Below are positions 22,874 through 34,413 of a stretch of 64,000 nucleotides of DNA, one piece after another (position 1 is the first letter of the stretch; each line of letters opens with the position of its first letter). Source of the DNA: Neopestalotiopsis rosae (lineage: Eukaryota > Ascomycota > Sordariomycetes > Amphisphaeriales > Sporocadaceae); contig JALGAS010000006.1 in NCBI GenBank assembly GCA_023078685.1, positions 4,216,001 through 4,280,000 on the forward strand, written 5' to 3'. A program made the translations under genes and the position numbers. The notes beneath the pieces are model-generated. The model had not been told where the DNA came from. It saw only the letters and a program-made list of their open reading frames with translations, and searched no databases.

Positions 22874-23654
22874 ATGACGTCTACCGCCGTCTTTGGCAGC
22901 ACTGGCTTTGTCGGCGCCAATATTCTGTCGACACTGCTCGGTCTCGACAGCATCAGCGCCGTCCACACCATCTCGCGCCGCGCCCCTACGAGAGAGGGAG
23001 CCAAGCTCAATGCTCACATCGAGGCCGATACTGCAAAGTGGACTTCCACCTTATCCACCATCGCCCCTCCGCCAGACGTGCTCTTTTCGTCCGTAGGCAC
23101 CACTAGAGCCGCAGCCGGTGGCATTGCGAACCAGTGGAAGATTGACCATGACTGTGAGCAATTCCCAGGGCGACACGTTGGCGACTTGAGCCATGGATAA
23201 CCAAGACCAAGCTAACCAATGACTCTTTCCACTTTCTCCAGTAAACGTCGACATCGCCAAAGCAGCCCGCGAGCAAGGCATCAAGACCTTTGTCTTCATC
23301 TCCTCCGCCGGCACCGAGGGCATGCTCGCCAACCGCGTCCCCTACTCGCAGATGAAGCAGGGCGTCGAGAAGAGCATCAAGGAGCTCGACTTTGAGCAGA
23401 CCATCATCGTGCGACCGGGCGCCATCCTCGGCGAGCGCGAGACTCCCAAAAAGGGCGGCTCGACCATGGTTCACTCCCTCATCAACGTCATGCCCGCTTT
23501 CGCCCGCGACCGCCTCGGCCAGGACGCCGACGTCATTGGCCGCGCCGCCGTCAATGCCGCCCTGCTGGCCCGCGACGGCAAGGCTCCCAGCAAGTACTGG
23601 GTTCTGGAGCAGGCCGACGTGGTCCGACTTGGCCGCGACGAGTACAAGCTGTAA
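22874..23654 (+). CDS. FMP52: Fmp52-like NAD(P)-binding oxidoreductase
   Basis: This is an atypical short-chain dehydrogenase of the Fmp52/HTATIP2 type; in yeast the family member is found at the mitochondrial outer membrane and its reaction is not established. Exons 22874-23153 and 23242-23654 are joined over an 88-nt intron, giving 230 residues. The N-terminal Rossmann motif is VFGSTGFVGANIL (residues 6-18), followed by a basic ISRRAPT strand end. VLFSSVGTTRAAAGG and KTFVFISSAGTEG are the later nucleotide-fold strands. YSQMKQGVEKSI holds the YxxxK pair and IIVRPGAILGERE matches the family substrate loop. The splice creates a Leu codon in DHDLNVDIAKAA, which fits the conserved N..L..A pattern. 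Confidence 0.9.
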
Positions 23655-24056
23655 AGAAAATACCAATACTCCTCGCATGGCTCTTGAGACGAACAGCCAC
23701 GACACGTGTCGCTAGCTGTTCTCGAGGCCGCCACATGTACTACTAGAGCTCTCCCTGTTTTTGTTGATACCATAGTTGCAGCACAATTGAGATACCCCTT
23801 ACAACCAAGCACAGTCTGCGGCGGATGAGTCCTGCTAAATTCATGATAATCGCACGAGTGGTGAGTCAGTTGCTTCGACTTCATGGGACAGTGTGGAAAA
23901 ACTTCCAGATAAGAAATGATTAATGTCATTGGGTTTGGGTACAGGTTGAATGTGCCACAAAGGTATAATGCAGACTATATGAGACTTCCGGTCCGTACTG
24001 CTAATCGCAGTGGCGACGGTCGCTTGACTTTTCCGTGTATTAACAGGACGCAGAAT
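23655..24056. other. Convergent 3' flanks
   Basis: This 402-bp spacer between the convergent ends of the Fmp52-like gene and the phosphoglycerate dehydrogenase gene shows no gene. Confidence 0.6.
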
Positions 24057-25940
24057 CTACAGTCTGATCAAGCTGACATCCAGAATACCTTCTTCCTTCT
24101 TCAGACTCTCTAGGACGTCATTGCCCACCGGCCCGCCGACGCCCAAGATCATGAGCGCCTCGTTGCCTCTCTTGCCGTTCCCACTCGAGCTCACGCCGGC
24201 TACAGCGCTGTCAATCTTTGCGAGGCCGAGATCCTCGTCTCCTCCAGTACCCGCGACGCGCCCGTCCTTCTTATCGACGAGGCTGGCAACCTGCATCCAC
24301 TCAATGTTGACGCCCTTGCTCCCCAGCGCCATGCCGACGCCGCCAATCTTGCCCGGCTCGTCGTAGTTGTGGAGGATGAGCAGCGTCCCCTCGGGCGTAA
24401 AGGAGGAGGTGAATCGGTCCAGCTTGGAGATGAAGATGCTGCGGCCGCTCACGTAGCCCTCAATGATCTGCTCGCCTCCTCTGCCTCCTTCTCCAACAGA
24501 GCTGCCCGTGGTGGTGGTGTCGTACGACCGCAGCGTCACCAGGCTCGAGTAGGGCACGGCGCCGTCGCCCGCCGCCGAGGCGCCGCGCGTGTGCACCTCG
24601 TCGATGACAATGCCCTTTTCCTTGGCGATCAGCGTCGCGTTAACAATGTTGACGTCTCGGCCGCCGCTCTCGGAAAAGGGTCCGACGAGGCCCTTTACCA
24701 GCGCCGCGAACACGGGCCGCGTGTTGGACACGCCGGCCAGCTCGCCCTGATAGACGAGCTCGAACCGGCGCCCACCCACCCGCGCGCGGCTTCCGGCGCG
24801 CGTCACATAGTGCTGCGTGTACAGCCCGCCCATCTTCTCGACCAGCCGCACAAACGGCTGCAGCTTGCGGTACTCCTCGGGCAGGATGAGCGGGGCGTTC
24901 ACGGCCGCGGTGGGGAGGCCGCCCTGCAGGATCAGCAGGACCTGGCCGCACACGTCTAGACTGACGTTCTCCTGGGCCTCGACGGTGCTGGCGCCCAGGT
25001 GCGGCGTGCTGACGACCTTTTCGTGGCCGGCGAGCTGGGCCGCGACGCTGCCCTCCTCGGGAGGCTCCTTGGTGAAGACGTCGAGGCCGGCGCCGGCGAT
25101 CCACCCTTCATCGAGCGCCTTGAGGAGTGCCGCCTCGTTGTACACGCCGCCGCGGGCGACGTTGAGCACGCGGGCCGTCTTCTTCATCTTGCGGAACTCG
25201 TCCTCGCCGAGCAGGTCGAGCGTGGACGCGAGCAGCGGGGTGTGTATGGTCAAGAAGTCGACGACGGGCAGCAGGTCGGCCAGGCCGCCGCCCACGAGCT
25301 CGACGCCGGCGCCGCGGGCCACGTCGGCGCTCGCGTACGGGTCCGCGGCCAGGACCTTCATGCCCAGGCCCACGGCCATGCGGGCGACCTTCATGCCGAC
25401 CTTGCCCAGGCCGATGATGCCGAGCGTCTTGCGGCCGACCTCGACGCCCACGAGCTTGCCGCGCTCCCACCTGCCGGCCTTGAAGGTGCGGTCCGCCCGG
25501 CCAATGTTGCGCGCCGTGGCCAGCAGCAGGGCAATCGTGTGCTCGGCCGCGGCGACAATGTTGCCCGAGGGCGAGTTGACGACGATGATGCCCTGGGCCG
25601 TGGCGGCGTCGACGTCGATGTTGTCGACGCCGACGCCGGCGCGGGCCACCACGCGCAGGTTCCGGCCCGCCTGCAGCACCGCCGACGTGACCTTGGTCTC
25701 GGAGCGGACAATGAGGCCGTGGTAGGACGGAATCAACTCAATGAGCTCCTGCGGCGAGAGCCCCGCCGGTCTCGAGTCGACGTCAAAGTCGGAGGCGAGC
25801 ATGGCGAGGCCATCGGGGGAGACTTTTTCGGGGACTAGAATTCGCGGTTTCAAGGGTGACGAGGAAGAGGTGGGGGAGGAGGAAGAAGCAGCGGCGGTGG
25901 CATGATGGTGACGATCGTCTACTACCGCACCCGGAGCCAT
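24057..25940 (-). CDS. D-3-phosphoglycerate dehydrogenase, long form with ACT domain
   Basis: This enzyme oxidises 3-phosphoglycerate to 3-phosphohydroxypyruvate, the first step of serine synthesis, in the cytosol. The single exon encodes 627 residues. Residues 1-30 are a low-complexity Ala/Ser/His leader. The catalytic and NAD-binding domains follow, with ARAGVGVDNIDV, LGIIGLGKVGMKVARMA (GxGxxG), the acidic strand end AADPYA, LNVARGGVYNEAAL (catalytic Arg region) and TPHLGASTVEAQ (catalytic His). A large intervening domain (about 370-520), interrupted by a Gly/Ser-rich loop, precedes the C-terminal ACT-type regulatory domain (LLILHNYDEPGKIGGVG... to the end). This is the long architecture rather than the shorter yeast Ser3/Ser33 type. 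GC-rich third positions leave all other frames open here. Confidence 0.94.
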   Translation of the reverse strand: MAPGAVVDDRHHHATAAASSSSPTSSSSPLKPRILVPEKVSPDGLAMLASDFDVDSRPAGLSPQELIELIPSYHGLIVRSETKVTSAVLQAGRNLRVVARAGVGVDNIDVDAATAQGIIVVNSPSGNIVAAAEHTIALLLATARNIGRADRTFKAGRWERGKLVGVEVGRKTLGIIGLGKVGMKVARMAVGLGMKVLAADPYASADVARGAGVELVGGGLADLLPVVDFLTIHTPLLASTLDLLGEDEFRKMKKTARVLNVARGGVYNEAALLKALDEGWIAGAGLDVFTKEPPEEGSVAAQLAGHEKVVSTPHLGASTVEAQENVSLDVCGQVLLILQGGLPTAAVNAPLILPEEYRKLQPFVRLVEKMGGLYTQHYVTRAGSRARVGGRRFELVYQGELAGVSNTRPVFAALVKGLVGPFSESGGRDVNIVNATLIAKEKGIVIDEVHTRGASAAGDGAVPYSSLVTLRSYDTTTTGSSVGEGGRGGEQIIEGYVSGRSIFISKLDRFTSSFTPEGTLLILHNYDEPGKIGGVGMALGSKGVNIEWMQVASLVDKKDGRVAGTGGDEDLGLAKIDSAVAGVSSSGNGKRGNEALMILGVGGPVGNDVLESLKKEEGILDVSLIRL

Positions 25941-27276
25941 ATTTGGGGGGACGAGATATGATATTTCGTATACTTCTTGTACAAGATGTTAAGGCTCGAG
26001 TGAATATAGATTGCAACTGCACGATGAATATTTGGAACTTAAGAAATCAAGTATCACAAGTTATCTGAGTATTCCATAAAGTAAAGTAAACAAAAAAGGA
26101 TGAAGAAAGCTAGTTCTTCACAAGCTTCGTGAGGGGCAGATGTTCATCTCACAGGCACAATGACGTTGAGAGAAAAGGTTATCACGCCTTTTTACCCTTC
26201 AACTTGGAGAAACAAACCTGAGGGGTACAGATTTTGGCTTGGGGGACTCGCACGTAAGCTCTATTCCAGCTCCCTTCCTCCTCCCATATAGTATCCAATT
26301 TTCTTTTTCTTTTCCCCCCTCTGTGTTCACTCTCTTCTCCCCTCGAAGGCCTTCTGCGACTATCGGGCGTATGATCATGCGGGTTGACGGCTTATGCTGC
26401 CGCCGCTGGAAAACAAGGGGCCAGTAAGCAGTTTCCCCCTCCATGTTGGACCTATTATATGCCCCCTGGGCAAGGTATGCTTGCATACAAAATGACTGCA
26501 GACGCGGGATGTAGAGTTACACACACTCTTTCTCTCTCTCATTGGAAGAGAAGCGTCAGGCACGAAGATTGGAATCTTTCGTCATGGAATTGTGTAAGGT
26601 CTTTCTTTCGGCCTAATTGGATTCCTTGATGATCATACACGGGCGATACGATTGAAGCTTTTGAGTGTTGTCTTTTTGAAAGAGGACGGTAATTCCAGTA
26701 TATACAACATATTGCCTTCCATACGTATAACGAACTTGCCGGTATGACCATAACGGATGACCCCGCATGGAGGGGCACACTGACTTGACTGTCAAGAAGG
26801 GACAGACAGCAACATAGAAAGGATCCGTCGTTTTTGTTCTATACAGTACTACTATTGTACCCTTTCCCCCACGATCCGCTAATGCAAGCCAAGCCTCCTC
26901 TCTCCGCAACCTAAAGGGTCTAGGTAAGGGGTGTTTGGGGGGAGGGGGCCTCGCGTCATGGTAATGGGGGGCTTTCTTTCATGGTGGGATGACCAAAAGA
27001 GACCAACTGCGAGCCACCAGTACAAGTAAGTCACAGACTTGGTAAAGGAAAAGAGTCCTAGTATCAGCCCCTTTGATGTATGTCGACTCGTTTCACAGCT
27101 CAAGTTCAACTTTTGGGATTTGATGAGTTGTGTGCTTGGGAAACGTCAGAGCAAATCCGCTTGCTCGATTGATTACACGTACTGCCATGAGCCTCGGAGG
27201 CCTATCATGTTTACATGGAGTGATTACCTATAGGCAGGTATTTGCACAAGGCAGTCTTTTCGCATTACCCTTTCGC
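25941..27276. other. Long upstream region of the phosphoglycerate dehydrogenase gene
   Basis: This 1.3 kb between the dehydrogenase start and the glyoxalase stop includes pyrimidine-rich stretches (26260-26340, 26440-26560) and no recognisable gene. I looked for a canonical TGACTCA (Gcn4/CPC1-type) site and found none. Confidence 0.5.
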
Positions 27277-28624
27277 CTAAAAGTTATCCTTGCCGGCAAA
27301 TCGCTCATTCTGGACAACTTCGACCCAGTAGCCGTCAGGGTCCAACAGGAACGCAACATTCTTCATGCGGCCGTCCGTCAGTCTCTTCTTCCAGTTGGCG
27401 TTGAGCGACTCGAATCGCTCGCACGCTGCATCAATATTGTCCACCGTGACACCTGTCAGGGCGACATTGGTTAGTTATATCAGTCAAGGAATGGAACCAT
27501 GCAATTGCTCAAGGGCACGAAAAACACGGGGCAACAACTCACAAATGTGACCGAATCCCTGCGGCTGGTCGTTGCCATTGTGGTACTTGAAGCTCTCGTC
27601 CTTTTCGGTGCCATAGTTCCACGTCAGCTCCAGGAGACCCTCGCGCTCGGCCGTGAAGCCGTTTTCGGGAACGCCCTGCTCGCCGGGGTAGCCCAAAAAG
27701 TAGAGGTTGAAGCCGGCCGCCTCCTGCTCCACCTTGCGGAACAGCGTCATGCCCAGCGTCTCCTGGTAGAACTTGAGACTCTTTTCTGCGTCCTTGACGC
27801 GGATCATGGTGTGGTTCTGTTGTAGTTTCTCAAGGTTAGCAATGGTCTCTTTCTTGTCCGTGAGAATATTTTTCAAGGAAAGCAAAGGCTCTTTCTCACC
27901 ATGCGATACTTGGACACATCCGTTGCGCTAGGGTCCGAGGGCTCATTGGGGTCGTCGGCGCCCTTGGTGCCGATCTTGAGGCTGATGATCTCAACCCAGT
28001 AGCCATCAGGGTCCAGGGCAAAGGCAATGTGCTTCATGCGGCCGTCGGTCAGCTTCTTTTGGAACTTGTAGCCAGCCTGCTCGAGGCGGTTGCAGGCGGC
28101 CTGGATGTTGTCGACGCTGATGCACACGTGGCCAAAGCCGCGGTGCGGTTCCTTGTTGCCATTGTTGATGGTGTAGGACTCGTCGTCCTCGGTGCCGTAG
28201 TTGTGCGTCAGCTCGATCAAGCCCTCGCGGTCAAATACCGAGTTGCCGTGCGAGGTCGCGCTCGGCGAGTCGTAGCCTAGAAAGTAGAGGTCGAACTTGG
28301 CTTCGGGAAACTGCAGCTTCTTGACCACGGACATGCCCAGGAATTCGTAGAATTTGACTACAATGCAGCAGCGATGGGTCCTGATTAGCTAATAACTTCC
28401 TATGATGGGCGACCGACCATGTTTCCTCTGCCCGCAGCGAGGACCTTGAGGGACGCGAAACGCTATAGAGTTGCAAGGACCAAGGACCTACCGGAAGCTT
28501 TGGGATCCTTTACCCGCAGCCTGCAAGACTATAAGCCAATGAACTCTGCCATGTAGCATACTTGGATTATCTCCTACATTGAGTGGTTGAACTTGTAGTT
28601 CTTGGTGTCTGTAGTCGTCGACAT
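27277..28624 (-). CDS. GLO1: Lactoylglutathione lyase (glyoxalase I), two-domain
   Basis: This enzyme converts the hemithioacetal of methylglyoxal and glutathione to S-lactoylglutathione. Five exons (28624-28578, 28520-28492, 28357-27900, 27816-27543, 27452-27277) give 327 residues, almost exactly the yeast Glo1 length. The protein is a tandem of two VOC-type halves: NHSMLRVKDP...KFYEFLGM and NHTMIRVKDA...KFYQETLGM. Each half then has FNLYFLGY-type and ELTxNYGTE segments, GFGH(V/I)C, LTDGRMK and LDPDGYWVE. The third intron falls exactly at the boundary before NHTM. The 29-nt second exon is very small, but both junctions keep frame and restore the conserved RVKDPKASVKFY segment. No extra targeting peptide is seen. 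Confidence is high. Confidence 0.95.
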
Positions 28625-29444
28625 GGTTGCAAGTCCTCGCAGTGCGTCTTTATGTTCGATCAGTCTACCTGCTTGACCTGGAGAGGAATGGGTATCTTTC
28701 AACCTACTGAAACTTCGGTGGGGTTTAGATAACAATCTTGCTTGAAGTTGAAGTCGCTGTAAACTACGTAAAGCGGACATAAAGAATTCAGAAAGTGCTT
28801 GTTGCTGTACCTCGAGGAATATGAGGGCCTGTTCTGCGTAAATCGTCGCCGAGCTGCGATCAAAATGGACCAAACCGCAATCAGCTGTGAGCAATGACGT
28901 GAGCACCTGCGCTGCCCGTATGCGCAGGCCAAGCAAAAAGCTACCCCGCAAAAGAATAAAGTAAGTGAATATACCCGGTAGATGGAATTAAGGTGGGCCT
29001 AGTACCTCGCCTACTTCGGAGGCGTTCCGCGAATATTTGTTTGCAGTTTCTTTGATGATAATACATGACTTCTTCTCAATACCACCACTGAATGGATTAA
29101 ATGGCAATATGAATGGCTGATTATTTTTATTGAATTTGTTCTTAGAGAAATATAGAGCCACTTCCTTACAAGCCCAAATCCTTGCTTGTGTTGCGGCATC
29201 CTACTTGTATGGCCAGACCCATTTTTATCCTATTCTTACATATAATGAAACAAGTAATGGCGGACTTGGTCCTGTGGTGTCCTCCTTAAGAGAACTGATG
29301 AAAGATTTCGATTCCTCATCCCGGAGACATGCCTATCACCGAATGCCTCCGGAAAACACGAAATCTTGTGTTGTATAACTGCCACCGATTACCAGGCAGA
29401 GATGGGTATTTCACAACCCAAGGAATTCCTCATATTGAGATGTT
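28625..29444. other. Intergenic, no gene seen
   Basis: This 0.8 kb between the glyoxalase I promoter side and the Ca2+/H+ exchanger 3' end contains an AT-rich segment around 29040-29170 and only short chance frames. Confidence 0.55.
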
Positions 29445-31237
29445 TTAAAAGCCCAGAGCGTTGTCATCAAGAGCTCCGCTTGGCGTCACGAAGAAAGCCA
29501 CAGCGATAATAATGTAAAGAGCCATCAACTGCATAACCATTAGTTTTGTCCTATCGCGTTTTTCCGTGGGTTTACTGCTTACCATGGCACCCTCAAGGTA
29601 GTTTGATTTGCCATCTTGGACGGTGTAAGTAACAACCAGCACCGACAGAGCAAATGCTACCGTCTCGACTACGTTGTTTGTCAGTATTGTGCCACAAATG
29701 CTCTCATAGGGTTTTCAACGTACATGTCTCAAAGTGCAGGTTCATCGGTCTGTCCATCATCCAACCCAGAATAACCAGGAATGGGGTGACGAAAAGCGAA
29801 ATCTGAATGCTGGAACCAATGGCGACTCCCATGGCCTATAATCGTGAGTCAGTCTTACTGTCGTATTTGTCTGTATTCACCGGATTACAACATACCAAGT
29901 CCATCTTGTTCTTGATGGCAACAACAACAGCAGTGACGTGCTCGGCGGCGTTTCCAACAATTGGGATCAAAATCAGACCAATGAAGTTTCTGCTCAATCC
30001 AGCGCGGTCGACGAGCGCATCGATACTATCGACAAGGTAGTCGGCGCAAATGGAAACCAGGATTGTGGTGACAATCAAGACTCCTCCAGCAGCCCAAGGG
30101 TTCATGTGTGCCTCCTCGTTGTCCTCCTCGTGGGCGGGCTCAGCGACTGATCCTGCGAGCTGGTCGAGATCGGCCGTGGCGGCTTCGGCGCCGAACAGGT
30201 TGTGGTGAGTACGGAGCTGGAACCAGAGGTAGAGGATGTATAGAAGCAGGAGGAGAACGGCGGTTCCGCGAGAAAGTCCGAGGATCGTCGAGTCACGGAG
30301 CTCCTCATCAGGCAAGGTCTGCTTGAGGACAATGGACAACTAAGAACGAATTAGTACTCGCTCAATATCTTGACATGTATGACGGATTGTTTCTTACCGC
30401 GCCAGGGATAATCATAGACGCCGCAGCGAGTGTCAACAATGAGCAGGTCGTCTGAGCAGTAATCGAAGCAAAAGTCTGCTCTTGGCCGTTTCCTTCGCTG
30501 TCTCGCATATTGGCGATACCACCAAAAACAAAGCACATGCCCATGACGAGCAGGCAATTGGACAGGATGGAACCAATCATGGAAGACTTGACAACTTCGT
30601 ACTGGCCATCGCGAAGCGCAATAATGCTGACCTATACATTGACATGGTAAGCATCAATTCAGGTCTCGAGCCGGCGGCACAAATCGTTTCACTTACAATC
30701 AGCTCGACGGCATTTCCGAAAGTGGCATTAAGCAGACCTCCCAGAGCCTCGCCCAGTTTGGCAGAGATCTCCTCAGTCGCAAAAGACAATACAGATGCCA
30801 ATGGAATGATTGCCAGGAAGTTGAGAATAAAGACGGTGACTGGGTCCCACTCGGTTACACCAGCAACAATACCGATAGGAACAAAGACCAGAAGAACATT
30901 GACATAGTCTACCAGGCGAGTTAGTGTAAGTAACATCCAAAATATGGCAGACCTGGGCTATGCACTTACTGCTCAGCAACGTAGCCTTGGTAATGTGCCA
31001 GACATTGGCCAGAGCCCTGACGGCGACATTGGAGCTATCCTGACCCGGCGTCTCATGGGTGTCAAAGAAGAACTGCCAGGTCTCGCCGTGTCCATGGCCC
31101 GAGGTGCCATTGGTCCCGTTACCTAGCAGAGGGCTGGTCTCGGATGCTCCTCCATTCTGGTTGTGCTTGCTGCCTCCAATACTAAATGTGCGGCGCACCT
31201 GCTCGTGGAAACTCGGTCCTACTTCGTCGCGAGTCAT
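29445..31237 (-). CDS. VCX1: Vacuolar Ca2+/H+ exchanger
   Basis: This is a CAX-family antiporter that moves cytosolic Ca2+ into the vacuole against protons. Seven exons (31237-30970, 30908-30697, 30631-30398, 30339-29896, 29835-29724, 29668-29583, 29528-29445) with 54-65 nt introns encode 479 residues. The two family repeats are [13 protein letters not shown] in the first half and [29 protein letters not shown] in the second, each with the essential Glu. Between them is an acidic cytosolic loop ([10 protein letters not shown]). Roughly eleven hydrophobic segments follow a 90-residue polar N-terminus. The first in-frame ATG after an upstream TGA (31333-31331) is at 31237 and is used here, but an upstream leader exon cannot be excluded. 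The family call is very secure; the start is moderately so. Confidence 0.93.
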
Positions 31238-34200
31238 CGCGTGTTGGTCAGCTACCACTCTATGCGCATTGGCGATGCCAGATTCTTTGGTGTCTTCAAG
31301 GTCGTCGTCGACGGTCCCAGCAAGTCTCGTTCACGGGCGACTTTCCATAGGAAGACTGATGGAAGATTGCACGAGAAGGACAGGACGAGTTTCTTTGGCC
31401 GGCCGAGAGTTGGGGTAGATAAGAAGTCGTATGTATGGGTGAAAGAAGCAATGATTGGGTACAGGTTGGTGTCAGGCTGAGTAATAAAAGGTACAACTGC
31501 ACGTTTGCCCAGGATACCCGATGCGGTCGATACAGTACACACTGTTGGTGGGAGGAAGTGGCTGGGTGCTTTCGGTATTTGGGTCGGGTATGGGGGAACA
31601 AAGACAGAGATGTTTGATTCGGCGGCGTGTTTTCTGGAAGGGAGGAAGGAATTGGACGGATTGGGGGTGCTGAAAGGAAGGAGGAGGATGGGCATTTAGG
31701 TACTCACACACCATGGTCACGACACAGGCTGGTTTCTAAGTGATCGCGACGTAGAGAGAGAGACGTATTACTTTCGGACGATACGGACAGGCGTGAGTGG
31801 CTGAAGCACTCTGGGGATGGGCAAATACCAAGACTTTTCCAAGACACTGCGGACGAGTTTAGCTGCAAGTAGAGCAGGCGATGAGAAATGGGCAAGGCAA
31901 TGGGAAGGGAGAAAAGAGATAGGCGCAGGTAGGTAGGTAAGGATAAGGTAGATTAGACAGAACGTTGGGATCTACCAAGAAACCCCTACAGCTACAGCTC
32001 TCACAAACACGCGCGGAATGATGGGATGTGTGTGGGGAAAATACCTGCTTGGATTCGATTGGGAAATGTCAATTGGGTCGTGACGAGACCGACACATCAA
32101 TTGGGCGGTAGTCTTGGTAGTGTGGAAGCAATAGAGTTTTCGTCTTCCCTGTTGGCTGTGAAATTCCGAGGCGGCCGTGGATCAATGATGATGGGCAGTG
32201 TCTTCGTTTTGGTCGCTGTGCCAATATTGCTCGGCCTGCTTGGCAGAAGGCTTCTTGATGGTAATCAGCGTCTCCTAAACGTCATCTGCAATGGGTTCTA
32301 GAAAAGCAGCAGTGCAAAGTAGAATAACTTTCTATCCAACACTACTCGACTCGCGTTCTGTTCAGTTCAGTTCAGTTCAGACCAGGTTCCATTACTACTG
32401 TATTTCAGACGAACGTCTCGTCCCAAAACACGATGGGGATCGAAAACAGCGGACCGACAACGACGTCAGCCAGCTACAGCACCTCGCTATTCGCTGCGTG
32501 ACGTTCTCGGATTGGTGTCCCCCCAGTGGCTCACCCGAAAGCTCACCCTGCAGCTCGTTTTAGCTCCGGATCTCCACCAAAAGCTCGCTCCGGCGTTAAG
32601 GGACAGCAAGGACTGGGGCCGCTAGCAAGCGACAGCTCGGTGATAGGGTGTTTTAGATCCCTGGGACAGAACCACCTGCAAATTTGAACCCTACTGGTTT
32701 CGGCCATTCTATGACAACAGAACCTTCTTCTTTACACTTTGGGTACAGCCCCCAAACCAGCTCAGCGTCCGTTTCCACCTTTGCACCAGCTACCTATCCA
32801 ATTGTCTACCCTAGATGTCATTGTAAATCATGACTTTTTAGATAGTCCATAATCGACACTTCAATTGTGCTACTTTGACAACAAGCAATTTGGTGCACAA
32901 CGCTGTTTCTTTCTGACAGAATGCTTCAATGTTCGCCAAGTGTGGCTAAGCATGATCCGGTCAAAAGTTTCAGATTACTTTTGGGAGGCCTCCCGACCGT
33001 CCTTCGTCAACTTCAGCAATGTGATCTGTGAGGGGGGCCCATTCATTCCTTTCCGCCAAGTTGCAGCTTGCCAACCACAGCTTGCAGCTACTAGTGAAGC
33101 ACAGGGGGTTCACTATCGATAAAAGCTCCCCTTACCCCAGCTCCAGGGCCCAAAGGATTGAGCACGCGTCGCCTTGGCGGAGCTCTCGGTAAGTCAACGT
33201 GCTGGTTCTTCAGGGCTCGGCGCTCGCCCGATCGCTGTTGGGTTTCGGTGGTCGAACTGTCGCGTTACACGGCGTGTCGTGGACTCGTGGCCCCGATTGT
33301 GGGATCATTGCTTGGCATAACGGTTGCTCTTCATATGAGTGCGACTCACAAGGACCATCATCCATCCAATCTTGCATAGTTCCGAAATTTTATAATATTG
33401 CTTTGCCCGACTCATTAGACGAATCATCAAACCAGGCGACAAGATTTGAGCCCGGCTAGCTGCTGACTATTGCCATTTTGCACTGCCTCAAGACGATCGA
33501 ATAGTTCATGCAAACCAAGAAACTGTATCTCGTCGGACGCAACGCCATGTGAACAATGATATCTCCGCATCAGTTGACGGCAATTGACATACGCCACAGA
33601 CCAAGCTCTTGGCTATTGATTTTCACCATGACATATATCGCGACTCATGCCGGCATGTGCAATTTGAGGCAAACTCGAGGCACCCAGATGTTGCTGCGGC
33701 CACCCTGCCGAGCCTGCCAGCCACTTGGAGATTTGTAAACTCCGAATCCACATTTTATAGTGGCGGTATGCGAATCGAAATGCCAAGCTTTTTAAACAGA
33801 TCCAGCCCCAATGTCGATCGGCAGTAGGCTGGCTGTAGCGACCGTCAAGGTCATTGCAGTCAAAGACAGTATAGCCATCGTGTGGATCACCCAAGACGTC
33901 AGCTGAGTTAAGCTTACCAATGGATGCCAGATGCCTATCCATCTCGGTTCTCGTCGAATCGTCAACTCGGCCACATGAAAGCGAATTAGTTTCCTAGTTA
34001 TGAGACTCAAGGATAATTTCTCTCAATGATTGTCTTTGATGTAGAGATCATGGAATATAGCTAACTGCACAGCAGCTCGGCTTGGTACAAATGGCTATAG
34101 CTTTAGTGACAGGCTGAACTTTGGAGTTTGAATTACTATACCTATTCTACTCGGCACTTGAACTCGCAACAAGATGAATCGAGTGACACTAGGGCCAAGT

Positions 34201-34413
34201 TCCCGAAACGAGATAATATGGATAACGATTGTGTTCATTTGACTTTTCCTCGATTTCGTAACCTCTTGGTCATCCACTATGAATAAGCAGCCTGCCTCCA
34301 CATTATCAAAGTTGCCAATAGAGATATTATAATTAAACGTCGATAAACTGGCATTTGACTATAGCCCCTACAATTTTTGGTCATTCAACTTTGCTGCGAA
34401 AATGGCATTCTGA
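31238..34413. other. Exchanger leader and long intergenic region
   Basis: This 3.2 kb has no recognised gene. A 147-codon ATG-started minus frame (31695-31252) ends 15 nt before the exchanger start; it is unlike any family I know and is probably leader, upstream ORF or leader-intron sequence. A small pentanucleotide repeat, (TTCAG)4, sits at 32361-32380. From 32.5 to 34.4 kb only short random frames are seen. Confidence 0.5.
32361..32380. repeat. (TTCAG)4 microsatellite
   Basis: Four perfect tandem TTCAG units lie in non-coding sequence, preceded by a degenerate unit (TTCTG). Confidence 0.85.

Noticed and set aside
24369..25838. Long plus-strand frames (up to 302 codons) opposite the phosphoglycerate dehydrogenase gene
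   Set aside because: They are antisense shadows of a GC-rich coding exon; the minus frame carries all the conserved dehydrogenase and ACT motifs.
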